NCBI RefSeq assembly: GCF_041146795.1
Contig: NC_135172.1
Coordinates: 34,767,623 to 34,831,622, forward strand
Reading direction: 5' to 3'
Source: Maylandia zebra
Lineage: Eukaryota; Chordata; Actinopteri; Cichliformes; Cichlidae
Length of the DNA stretch: 64,000 nt
Part shown: positions 1 through 11,600 of the stretch, piece by piece
Layout: the number at the start of each line of letters is the position of its first letter
How positions within the stretch are numbered: position 1 is the stretch's first letter
Notes under the pieces: model-generated
What the model was told of the DNA's origin: nothing
The model's database searches: none
The model's input: the letters and a program-made list of their open reading frames with translations, nothing else
Position numbers and translations under genes: made by a program

Positions 1-2884
1 GTACCAGAACAGCCTGAAGTACATCTGCAGAGGAACACGGCCCTCCACATGTCTGCAGCAGGCACTGATCACCTCTGACACCAAATCAAATGGACGATTC
101 ACACTTGATGATGACAAAGTGTTAGGAACATTCACAGTGACCATTAACAATTTGACTCAAAATGATTCAGGGTCATACCTCTGTGGTATCCACAGAAACT
201 CTGAGCTGGACATTTTCACTTTGGTTGAGCTGGAAGTCCAAGGTGAGAGGTCTTAGTTATACCTCATTACATCAGCCCTAAGATGGCACTGGTTTCTGTC
301 AAACATTCTCCAAGAAAGTTTAATATTTTTTGAGTATTGAATATCTTTTGTTTTTCAATCTGACAGAGTGCTGCTGTCTCAACTCAATTAAAATAAATGG
401 CACAGTAGGACATCCACTAACTCTGCGGTGTCCTTATCCTGCACAAAACTGGGATTACAAGAAGCTTTTCTGTAAGGGAGACCATCGCAACAATTGCACA
501 AACGTAACCAGTCAAAGGAGGTTCACATTGCAAGATGATGCTTATTCCAACTCTTTCTTGGTGAGGATTACAGAGCTGGAAGCAGCTGATGCTGGGACAT
601 ACTGGTGTGGATCAGACTCACAGTGGAGAGTTGGAAACTACACAAAGATTCAACTGTCAGTGGGTAAGATGAACATGTGTAGATGTGGACAAAGTGAATT
701 GAGCTGTAAATTCCTCCTTTTGGTCCCCTCTGTACAAACACGGGCTGTTGTTGGCAGTTCTAATGTCATTAGAAAATAAAAAAAACTATTATAATGGGTT
801 TCACGCTACGAATAGAATAGGTGCACAGAATAGTGACAAAACAATACTACACAGAGCAAGAAATGTTGGGCCCTGTTGGTTTCCTGACTAGTTATTGATC
901 TCTTTCTTTGATTAGTTAAACTAATCAAACTTCTATAGAACTGTAATCTGTGGCTATTTTGCCTTTGTTAAAATATCTATCTGCTAGATAAGCAGGCATA
1001 ACAGGCATAAGATGTAAAATATGAATAAAACAACATATTTACAGCTATACTAGCACCATTTCTATGTTCTCTTATCTGACATGTGAAAAATAGTTGCATA
1101 GCATTCACACGAAACAAACCTCTGCTAAAATAGAAGTGCCGAAAACAAAATGTGTTGCTGCCTTTGACACAGAGATAACATCTTCTTGCCCAAATAATAA
1201 AGCCAACCCTTTTTTTCATGCAAAGCTTATCAGATATTGAACCTATCTGCTTGTTAAATTATCTAGGTTTATGTGCTAAAAAAGGTTCACAGACTTCTTA
1301 GCACGATATCTGCATGTAGCCGCCCCCTCCCCCAAGGCTCATGGGTATCATGGAGGATTGTTGTCATAAACCCTGCAACTGCTTGTTCGCCACATAGGCA
1401 GAAAACATAAGCTTGAAAACCACAAGCCAGCAGCTTGTAAAGTATAGTGTATGGTTTCACACAGCTCTGAATATTTTGAATATATATTACAAACTGTTTT
1501 CAACAGCCGATAACTTTCTTACTTACAGCTTCTACCTGGTGAGCCGCTCCTGGCAGCGTTGGGGGGAGATATTCTTACACCTTGTTTTAGCTCATCTTAT
1601 CAAATCATTATCCATACCACTACTGTACACTGTATGCAAAAACTAAATAGAGAAAAGTTGTTTAAACAAAACAGTTTTAAAAATCATGAAATTATCATTT
1701 CACCACTTGCAGCACATTAAAGTCAGTAATTGCAACAGATAGTCTAATCCTTAATCCAATTGAAATGTCATGGTGGGATCTGAGAGCTGTGCATAAATAA
1801 ATCCCTGCAAACCTGAATGAACTGAAGCAAAAGAAGAGTGGGCCAATATTGCTCCACAATCATCAGTCATACAGAAAACAATTACTTCCAAGTTCTTGCT
1901 GCTCAGGTTTGTTCTAGAAGCTATATAATCAAGCCATATACTTAGCTTTTCACAGCATTGCTTAGAGTCCTGTTTGCAACTGAGCATGAAGTCTTTGAAC
2001 TGGTGCTGGTGATCATAAGGGCTGCTTAATCTAGTCACTAATACCTGTCCTTCAACATCAACATTTACATCAGCAGTTCCTCTCCTCTATTCTCTTCTTC
2101 TCTTCTATTTAACTCCAGTCAAACAGCATATCTCAGTGACTTAATATACCATGTTATAGTACAATGTTGTACAATCTGTTGGATATTTTGTTATAAGAAG
2201 TAAGTAGCTATAAATCTGAAGTAAATTGAATGAATAGCGTCAGTGTGATTCAAAACTTTGAACCGGTCAACTGACATATGAATGCTACCAAGCACAGAGG
2301 CCTGTTGCTATGTGGACTTAAACTAAATTAGCTAAGTATTTTTCCTCTGGCAGTCTTTCTGCAGCACACCACCACTGAAAATTTTACCACTATATTGGAA
2401 ATCGTAGGACTAAATTCAACAGATGTCCCCGGTAAGTCTATTAAAGGTAAACTATGTTTCCACATTATGGTAAACATTTGGTATTGGTCCTGAAATTGAT
2501 GTATTTTTTTACTCTGTTCTGTTTTGGCTTCTGTTTTTCAGATGCCACAGTCTATGTGGTTTTTGCTGCACGCTCTGTGCTGCTACTGCTACTGCTGTGT
2601 GCCCTGGTTATAGTTCACAAGTACAAATATTACAAATTGAAAGGTATTTTTTTAATCATAACATACCCATAGCATTCACAACAGACCAATGCACTGAAAT
2701 TTTCATGCAAAAAAGGCATAAAACTTTCTTATGACATGTGTATTCAGAAGCTGAAGTCCCCATAAGCAGACATCCACCCAAGGCAGCAGAGGAAGAGGAA
2801 CTGAGTGCAGCAGATGTACAAAAGCTAAAGTCCATCGTCTGTCATAAACCCTATTACAAATGCCCTCCACTATTCTTTGCTTAA
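1..2884 (+). CDS. CD300/pIgR-like (CMRF35-like) receptor, 5' partial
   Basis: Predicted exons are <1-242, 367-663, 2354-2431, 2542-2643 and 2748-2884; all internal introns are phase 1 with GT/AG ends. The first visible exon is the body of an Ig V domain (KYICRG, extra Cys pair, DSGSYLCG). The second is a complete V domain with LRCPYP, KLFCKG, an N-glycosylation site (NCTNVT) and DAGTYWCG. A short Thr-rich stalk follows, then a transmembrane helix (LLLLLLCALVIV) ending in a Lys/Tyr-rich stop-transfer. The tail is short and acidic with no ITIM or ITAM that I can see. The family is type I leukocyte surface receptors of teleosts related to CD300 and the polymeric Ig receptor; ligand unknown. The signal-peptide exon lies outside the window. 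The last exon could instead splice near 2815, so the C-terminus is the least certain part. A close relative lies inverted at 8635-13681. Confidence 0.82.
664..2353 (+). other. Intron of the first receptor gene, no gene seen
   Basis: This 1.7-kb intron separates the second Ig exon from the stalk exon. It is AT-rich. The short open frames on either strand show no recognisable domain, codon pattern or splice context. Confidence 0.6.
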
Positions 2885-3270
2885 CAGTGTTTTCTTTCTT
2901 CTTTTTTCTTTTCCCTCACTAACCAACTAGTCCCATCAGATGACCACTCATGTCTGAGCTTGCCTCATCAGTGCTGGAGCCAACCCAGCCAACACTGGGC
3001 AAGAGGTAGTATCTGGTTAGACACCATGTTTCTATTATTTTCAGGCCTTAGAGTACAATAAACTCGGTTTTATCTGAATTTAGAAGCAGGAAATAAGAGG
3101 TCATCCAGGCCTGTATGCCATTAAGAAATTCCTGCAGTTTAACTAATAGATGTGTATCATACAGCTTCAAGGACAGATAAGCTGGGTATCAAATATATTT
3201 GTGCATTAAAAGCATCCAAACAAGGGATACAAATGTATTGCACAGAAAACAATTTACGTTATACTTGAAA

Positions 3271-3660
3271 TTAGTGCTGTCAGCGTTAATCTCATTAAAA
3301 TGAGGTTAACACCATAACAGCATTAACACGGTAAATCTCTGTTAGCCCCTCGCACACGGATCGCCGCGTGCGAGGGGCTGCACGGCGCTAACGCGTTAGC
3401 GAGCTAACTGCTCTAACACGTTAACACCCTGCAGCCCTTGCACGGGGCGATCTGCTGTTTGCTCTTTGTTGGTTCTTCTTTAAATTTCTGGAAATCATGA
3501 ATTTTTGGTGTGCACGAAAAGGCAGACCTTAAAACAGCATTGTGCCTTTTAGCACAGTGAGGAAGAGATGGGTCAAACTGAAAAAATCACAACACAACAG
3601 AAGATACTGTTGAAATAAAATTTTCTAATAAGAAAAACAGTTAAACAGTGCCAGTACTAG
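3271..3660. mobile_element. hAT-like DNA transposon fragment
   Basis: The piece opens with TAGTGCTGTCAGCGTTAATC and repeated GTTAAC/GCGTTA words, the familiar ends of fish hAT-type elements rich in 'cgttaacg'. The matching opposite terminus was not found, so the right boundary is approximate and the copy is probably truncated. It contains the perfect inverted repeat at 3344-3379. Confidence 0.45.
3344..3379. repeat. GC-rich 12-bp perfect inverted repeat
   Basis: Arms AGCCCCTCGCAC (3344-3355) and GTGCGAGGGGCT (3368-3379) are perfect reverse complements around a 12-base spacer, in an otherwise AT-rich region. It lies inside the hAT-like fragment and is probably part of that element. Confidence 0.8.
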
Positions 3661-5317
3661 ATTATTCTGTTTGACAATAGCAGCAGAATTTAATATACAA
3701 TTACTGAAATCGTTTGTAATCCCCACTAGTTTTATTGTTGTGAAATGGTTGCTCTTGATTTATTTAATGTTCATCTCCTATTTTTTCTGATATGTTTGTC
3801 TTCATTTGTATTATTTGATATAACTTAAATGATGTGCCCTACATGTGACATTTTCACATACCTGTGACACTTTAAAAAACCCAAATTGTAAATTATCTAC
3901 AAAAGTCAATAATTACATCTTTTTTCTTTCTCAGCAGGTGATCCAGGTGATTGATATATGCATTTTTTTTTCTCTGCCCGTTCTGTTGGTTTTTGTCTTT
4001 TGCCCTTCTCCCCCGTCCCTCTTCTCAGCTGTTTCTCTTTCCCTCTTTCTTTCTCCCCTTCTTTCCCCCAGTCAAGTCTGTCCCGTATTCAGTAAGTGAA
4101 AATAAAATAAACAATAAAAGGTGAATCAAATGGACCATTACGGCAAGGCTGGGATGGTCAGTTTGGTAAAGTAAATCCGTTGGGCATCTTTCTTTGCCTT
4201 TAGACAACAATTCTGATGGCAAAAGAGCCACACGGGACAGGCCAAAAAAAAAATAATAATTTCATCTGTATCTGTGCTATTCTTGCTGTCCTGGGACTGT
4301 TTCATTAGGCCAATAGCTTTTGGATGAGGAGTATATCCAAATACTGCCTTCACCAGAATTTCATCCTGATATGTCTCATATTGTACATGCCGGGGACATG
4401 CTGATTCCGCGTTTTCATCAAAGGCAGATGCAGCCAGAAGCTACTGCACAACTGCAGGTGGCTCTCATCCAGGAGACAAGGCAACAACAGATCCAGATAC
4501 ATGTGCAGTCCATGGGCAGATAAATTACACCTCCACAGGAGGCAATACGTCATATTACACACCTTGTGTTTACATATATATTAGTGAACGTCTGTACTGT
4601 TATAACAGGTCAACTGTTGGATGAAAATCGAAAGATTTTAGAGCTGGGCTAAGTCTTCAATGTTTCAAAATCCTAACAACGCCCCTGTTGCACAGCCACG
4701 AATTTATATGTAAACTATGCGTACAAAGCAACTCATCAGTGTATTGTTGGATGTGCTATCATGGTTTGGGGCCTTATTTCAGCAGTGGTGTTGGAGATTT
4801 TGTCAAAATTGCCACTGAAAGTTTTTTTGTTTGTTTGTTTGTTTGTTTGTTGTGTATTTAGATTTAGAATTTCTAAAGATGTGCTGCATATAACCTGCCT
4901 AAAACTTTGGAGTTGTTGTTTTAAAATAAAGTGCCAAAAGTCTCCCTCTACCAAGAAAATGATTTAATTATCATTTGCCCAAAACAAAGAAGAGAGATGG
5001 ACTCGCAACAAAATAGCCGATCAGCTGATCATTAAGCAGTTTCATGATTGAAGTAGCAGCAAGAGAGGGAGGGAGAGAGAAGAGGCAGTCACTCCATATA
5101 TTGGTTGTTAAGCTTAACGTGGGAATGTTTTACTAACATTCAGAGATGAACTTACACACTTGCTTTACTTCTCTCTGGGATAGCTTTCTCAGAGATGAAA
5201 CGCTGGATTGGTAGGGAGGCTACACACAGCCGCTCATTCACGTGAGCACACTGCTCCGAGGTGCTACTGTTATGAGCCGAGTTATGCGGTGTTGCAAGTT
5301 TTGTGAGGTGCTTTTTT

Positions 5318-5430
5318 GATATTTAATGGATCGGATTACATTTTTTATTTCTCTCCGATATCCGATCCAGTAATTTATGTCAGTATCGGGCCGATACCGA
5401 TACCTAATATCGGATCGGTCCATCTCTAGT
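5318..5430. mobile_element. DNA-transposon end with 'CGATACCGAT' palindromes
   Basis: The stretch carries nested complementary words (GGATCGGAT, CGATATCCGATCC, TCGGGCCGATACCGATA, ATCGGATCGGTCC) typical of short non-autonomous fish DNA transposons with 'TATCGGCCGATA' ends. A more diverged relative is at about 57220-57530. Boundaries are approximate. Confidence 0.45.
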
Positions 5431-5459
5431 TTTAACGTAATAATTTCACAAATAATCAT

Positions 5460-5930
5460 CATCTTGAGAACAGGAAGAGCCAAGGATGCCCTTCGTGGAC
5501 CACAGCTCAAGCTCAACACCATAACCCCAGACATCCTCGACACCAAACTGGACCACCTGCTCCTGGATCAAAGGCTTCCTCACCACCGTCCTGAATCAGA
5601 AAGTCCCCCCACATACCACCCCTTCCCACTCACTACCGCAGCAATGGTCTGAATAATCCTCATCACTCAGGCCACTCATATGACTCTATACTCAGATCAA
5701 ATCCTTTGCAATACTTCCAAGCACTCCTCTTGATTGCATATATTGCATATATTTCACCAGTTTGTTATTTATTCCTGTTGTCTTACTATTTATACTTTAT
5801 TCCTGCTCCCAGCCTGGAGCACCCATAATTTTGTTGTAAATGTACAATGACAATAAAAGGTTATTATATTATATTATATTATATTATATTATATTATATT
5901 ATATTATATTATATTATATTATATTATATT
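5460..5930 (+). mobile_element. Probable retroposon 3' end with AT-pentamer tail
   Basis: A C-rich, formerly coding-looking stretch is followed by 'tgtacaatgacaataaaagg' (an AATAAA-type 3' end) and then a (TTATA)n tail at 5864-5930. This arrangement is typical of a non-LTR retroposon 3' end in fish. I could not place it in a family. Confidence 0.4.
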
Positions 5931-6261
5931 TAGCATCTAAACAACAAATTCTGTATACTATACTACAGAGATTTAAAATGGTTCTCTTCTGGTATACGCT
6001 GAATTGGTCCCAGAGTTCTATTATTATTTATCGTATTATTATATACTTAGGTTTGTTGTTTGACTGATACTAGCATTTGATGATTAGCCGTGTCATCTGA
6101 GCCAACATGCGTAACTAGGCAACACCAAACAAACAAACCTACAGCTTGGTCCGGACTGTTAATGTTAGTGCTGCTACTTTTTATTTGGGACAAAATCTGC
6201 TTTAATCAGTCCAAATAAATCGCGTCTTTTTTCTTGCAGGCCATTTGAATTGTTAAAAAAA

Positions 6262-8468
6262 ATGTGCTCGGATGTTGTAGTATCACGACCTCACTATGAC
6301 AGCAGAGCTGTAGCTCAGGGGGTCCCGGAGAAAGATCACCTTGTAGCGGCCCCACAGCCGTCCTCGGGCTTAGCCACAGCAGGGTACCGCTCGGCTAAAT
6401 ACACCCCGACTGAATGGTTCTCCAACTACCAAAACTTACTTCAGCAAGCCGGTACCGACTGCCACGAAGCTACGAGCCTTCAGCGAGAGTCCAGAACTTT
6501 GTACCAAGACACCGATGCATCCACTTTTAAGACACAGGCCGAGGGAACGCGTCGTCTGGGAGAGAGACTACAAGAGATCCACTACTGGAAGTCTGAGCTG
6601 CAGCGGCACATCGAGCAGCTGCTGGCCGACACGGAGTCACTGGTGGCGCTGAAGATGCGGCTGGAGAAGGCGCTGGATGCCACCGAGATTCCCTATGCTA
6701 TCGCCACAGACAACCTGAACTGCAGGGCGAGAAGGCTGGGAGCTGACCTGGTCAGAGACACTGTGGAGGAAGAGTTGTTCAAGGTGATAGACAATATTTC
6801 ATGATCCAAAATAATATCGCCTAAGTGTGGGCTTGCAAAAATCTGAACGTATAATTATAATTAAAGTGAAATTTGTATTTGGATACATTTTCTCAAAAGT
6901 GTATTTAATTTGATATTTGACCAATTACTGCTTATGGGATATTTTAGACACATTGATATTTTATTTTGGAATAATGCTTTTCAAATTAAAGGGAAAGAAT
7001 CGCACCTAAGTTAATGGCAAATGTGAACTAGTGTGATCTGATCAACTGGCAGTGGCAGATTTCACCTCAACAAACTAAGAATGTCTGCTTTTTCTTGTCT
7101 TCGGTGATATTTAAACATATTTGAACTGATCTTAGCTCTTACTGTAATATTTTCAGAGTAAAACGTTTAATAATGAGATCCAGCAGATGGCAGTAACACA
7201 TTAACCAGTAAGATGACTCCGTCTTTTGCAGGAAGTGGACTTGATCAGGAGTGTCCAGGCTCTTCTGAAGAGAACTACAGCTCAGGTTGTCAGTCAAATC
7301 AAGTAAGTTTGAAACTCTGTTTAAAACTGCATAACATGTAGAATTTCATAACATGAAATATTTATATAACTATAAACAGAAACTTTTATTTCATGTGTGT
7401 CTATGCATCAGGTTGAACAGAGAAGCCAAGCACACTTTAGAGATGGACTGGTCTGATAAGTACCAGGCCTACCATTTTGATGACCACAGCGGAAGACACA
7501 GTAACATGAGTTCAGATACGCAGCACCATCCCAGCTCAGCTGCCATGCAAGAACAGTGAGTTTGAGCAGCTGGAGATATTACATAAACCTAAAAAAACGA
7601 GAAACAGTCCTGATAACTTTTTTCACTTGCTGCAGGGTGTCCAGCCACCCATTATGGACGAAGTTTACACAAGACAACCTGTTCAAGGCCGTGCAGGAGG
7701 AACAGGCTACCAACAGTCTCAGGTTAGAGCACATACTAGTTCATATACTGCAGCAGAATCTGAAACTGATCCTGGTTCATTATTTATTATTTGCTTTAAA
7801 CAAATGGAATCCTTGTGTGTTAGATTGCTGGTAGAGCAGGTGCTGCAGGACACGGCTGAGGATCTGAGAGTCCAGTGCTCCAGTGTTGACCGAGCCTTTA
7901 GCGAACGCTGTGTGGAGCTGAATGAGGCCAAGACACAGCTCAATATGCAGCTCAAACAGGTGGATGAACTGACAGACAGAGTAAATGACTGGTTATTAGT
8001 TGATGATTGATTGTATTATCTCATGTGTAGATCTTGGAGCAAATTGGTGCCCAGGAGAAAAACATTGTGGCTCTGCAGCAGGCCATTCACAACAAAGAAG
8101 CTCCACTGCGAGTAGCTCAGTCCAGACTTTACCTTCGCTCCCTCAGACCCAACATGGAGCTGTGCAGAGATGAACCCCAACTCAGGTATGCATGCACAAA
8201 ACAATAAACTGCTTTGTCTTTCTCGCTGCTCTGATTTTTTGCTTCTGTCTGTAGTTTGGAAGGGGAGGTGAAGCAGATTGATGCCACTCTGGCATCTCTA
8301 CAGCAGAAGCTGAGCAAAGCCAGAGAGTCCCTGTCTCGCCTGGAGGAGTCACGCATGGCGTTGGAGAAAGACATCAACTGCAAAACCCACTCACTGTTCA
8401 TCGAGAGGGAAAAGTGCATGACTCACCGTAAACGATACCCGACCACTTCAGCACTGTCAGGATACTGA
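6262..8468 (+). CDS. tekt4: Tektin-4
   Basis: Tektins are coiled-coil filament proteins inside the A-tubule of axonemal doublet microtubules in cilia and sperm flagella. Seven exons (6262-6783, 7232-7302, 7412-7555, 7636-7722, 7824-7959, 8031-8185, 8255-8468) give 1329 nt, 442 aa, close to the roughly 435 aa of mammalian TEKT4. Tektin-4-like stretches include LEKALDATEIPYAIATDNL, LNREAKHTLEMDWSDK, WTKFTQDNL and the C-terminal CMTHRKRYPT. The tektin nonapeptide is RPNMELCRD (residues 359-367), with Met where Val is usual. The helices are rich in Glu, Arg, Leu and Gln as expected for rod segments. The ATG follows a splice acceptor (6238-6239), so a 5' UTR intron is likely. The gene is flanked by immune-receptor genes and ends tail-to-tail with one of them; that neighbourhood is unrelated to its function. 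Confidence 0.93.
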
Positions 8469-8634
8469 AAGGTTCAACACGTCTTTGTTTGGCTCTTTTT
8501 TGTGTTGCTGTAATTAGTAAATGGTTATGACCGATATAAAGATGACTTTTTACATTTAGTACTAAAGGCATTAATATGACCACATATTTGATCACAGTTT
8601 TGTATACTGTTCGGTTTGTTTTGGTTCTGTCCTT

Positions 8635-11600
8635 TTAGCGTTCATAAGTAAAACACATATCTTCTGTCTCAGGGATATCTTCATACACATGATCACCATC
8701 ATCATTATCATAGATGTGCCAGTTGTTCCGCTCCTCAGAAGAACCCAAATTGAAACACGCCTCAACAGCTTGGTTTTCATAAGTCTAAAAAACAAATAGA
8801 AGGAAAGATTACAATGACGAAGGAAACTCACAGTGAAATTCAGAGGTCACAATAAGATGGACACATGGCATAACAATTTCTTGATGATAACATATTTCTT
8901 TGGCCCACTAGCACCAGGTGCATCTATTTCTCTGATTTTTTTAGCCTAAACTGAGTAAATAGGAGTCTACAGAAATGTAATATTGAAATAATGTACACAT
9001 TTTAGAGGACATGGTGGGAAGATGTTCCTGAGAATAAACGTAACATTTACAGGACCACTGTCAAAGCAAGCTAAATCGCCAGTACGGTGCAGCAAACATT
9101 GCACTTTCGAAATGCTTCTGATACTGTCTCATGTATTTTCCTCTCACATGATCCTTAAGCTTTACTTCTCCTGCTTCTTCAGTGTTTATCGTGATTCTGT
9201 TCATGGCGATGTCAGCTGCTGGAGCAACACAGAAAACAATAAATTAAAGTGCTTGTGTGTGGACAAATCTATATATGTGTTTGTGTGCATATGTGTGTAT
9301 TACCTCTCACTTTGGTGCATTTATAAACCTTGATCCAAGCCACTGTCGGTATCAGCATTATAACCAGAGGTGCGGGCAGAAAGTAAACCAGAATGTGAAT
9401 TGCTGCAGGAAAAGAAATATTTAAGAGAATAAAATCTGCACAGAGGTATCATAATATCCACATATCATATGTTCCAGTCTGTCTAAACAGCAGAAATAGC
9501 ACCAAATCTCTAGACTGATCAGCATTTGGTACCTTGTGTTCCTTATTTCATTAATAGCTAAATGAGCACTCCTATTTTAGAATCACAAATCATTGAAATT
9601 TTGAATGCATGAGGATTTACATCACATTTAAGTCCCTTTAACCCAAAAGAAAAAGAGCTATCTAGGAGAACATAAATCTTACTGTACAGCAATATTTTTT
9701 GCTTCCTGTTTCTGAAATAATAAAATACATTATATATAATAAATACTTTCTGTATTAGCTTTCATAAGAGACATAACTATAAACTCTCACCTTTGACTTG
9801 AAGCTCAACAGCAGAGAAAACATCTCGTCCACTGTTTCTTTGGACACCACAAAGGTATAAACCAGAATCCCTTCGGGTCAGTCTGGTAATGCTCACTGTA
9901 AATTTTCCTAACACTTTGTCATCATCAAGTCTGAATCGTCCATTTTCTTTGTTGTCAGAGGTGATCAGTGCCTGCTGCAGACATGTGGAGGGCCGTGTTC
10001 CTCTGCAGATGTACTTCAGGCTGTTCTGGTACTCAGACTCATAAGGACAACTGATGGTCACGGAATCTTCTTTATAGCTTTTTATTTTGGTCACACTGTT
10101 ACAGCAGCTGTCTGTCAGAAAGATAAACATCAAAAATTGTCACAAGCTAAAATAGAGACTAAGTAAATGCAAAGAAAAAGATGTCAAAAAACTAAAATAA
10201 GTTTCACATTTAATTTTATCCTGTCATCCAAAAATGTGTGCTGACTCTTATCTAAGCAACATGCTTATATCTGTACTGTATTACTTTTTATTTTTGTGTG
10301 TATCCTTTGCTTCCTTCCATGTTTCACGATGAAAGAGAAACCTCTGTTTCATCGTGACACATGGAGTGCAGAAAGGTCAAATGTTGCTCAAATGTTGTTC
10401 ATGCTGACGAGTGTCACTAATGTAAGTGCAAAAAAAATTGTCAATGCTTTGTTTTGAAAACCTTCTCCAGTGTGCTCTAGCTACTTTTGACAAATCCATC
10501 TGTTGTCAGAGAACCCCGCGCCCCAAAACTACAACATACTAAATAACTATATAAGGTCATTTTATTTACCTTGCCCAACATCCACTGTGACTTCAGCGTA
10601 GATGTCATTTCCAAATAAGGAGATGCCACACCAGTATTTCCCTGCATCCCTTTTCTGCAAGTTGAAGATCGTCACAGTGAAGATTTGAGCCTTTGTGTCA
10701 TCGTAGATGGAGTATTTTTTGTTTTTCGGTTGTGTCGTCATGATAAGAACATCACTCTTGCCACAGTTTGACTTGCACAGGTACTTCTCGGAAGATTGAA
10801 ATCCCGTCTTATAGGAACAAGAAACATTAACATCTGCCCCCTCATATCCAGACACACGGATCACCCCTGCTGTGCTGGTGACACAGCTCAGAGAAACTGT
10901 AAACAGAAGAAAACAGTGTTAGGTACAGACAGGGACAGCTGGTATGAATGGGCTGACAGGGCTAGGCCCTCCCTTGGCTTTTCAAGAAAAAATTATAAGA
11001 AATTATATAAAATTCCCCTCTCACCCCTGCGGGCAATCTATCCTTCAAGCTCGGATCCTCAACCAGAGCCCTGGGGTTGAGGGTCCTGCGCAGTGTCTTA
11101 CCTGTTCCTAGGACTGCGCTCTTCTAGACAGAGATCTCCGATGTTGTTCCCGGGATCTGCTGGAGCCACTCGCCTAGCTTGGGAGTCACCCTACCCAGTG
11201 CTCCGATTACAACTGGGACTACTGTTACCGTCACTCTCCGCATCTTCTCAAGCTCCTCTCTGAGCCCTTGGTACTTCTCCAGCTTCTTGTGCTCCTTCTT
11301 CCTGGTGTTGCTGTCATTCAGTATCGCTACATCTATCACTACAGCCATCTTCCTCTGCTTGTCTACGACCATGATGTCCAGCTGGTTAGCCACCACCATT
11401 TGGTCTGTCTGTACCTGGAAGTACCACAGGATCTTAGCTCGGTCATTCTCCACCACCCTACAGAGCGTTTATCATTTGGACCTCGGGACTTCCAGGCCAT
11501 ACTGGGCACAGATGTTTCTGTATACTATGCCGGCCACTTGGTTATGGTGTTCCAGTTATGCCCTGCCTGCTAGCATCTTGCACCCTGCTGTTATGTGCTG

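Larger units (their letters stand above)
2885..6239. other. Spacer between receptor gene and tekt4, repeat-rich
   Basis: No host exon could be supported. It contains the 3' UTR of the receptor gene, a hAT-like fragment beginning near 3271 with a GC-rich palindrome, a (TTTG)n tract near 4829-4851, a palindromic DNA-transposon end at about 5318-5430, and a probable retroposon 3' end with an AT pentanucleotide tail at about 5460-5930. The acceptor at 6238-6239 probably closes a tekt4 5' UTR intron. Confidence 0.6.

Noticed and set aside
977-1219. 80-codon minus-strand open frame
   Set aside because: Situated in the intron of the first receptor gene, rich in Cys/Phe from AT-rich text, no family resemblance.
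4025-4353. Overlapping open frames on both strands after the first receptor gene
   Set aside because: T/C-rich low-complexity and unrelated text without splice or domain support.
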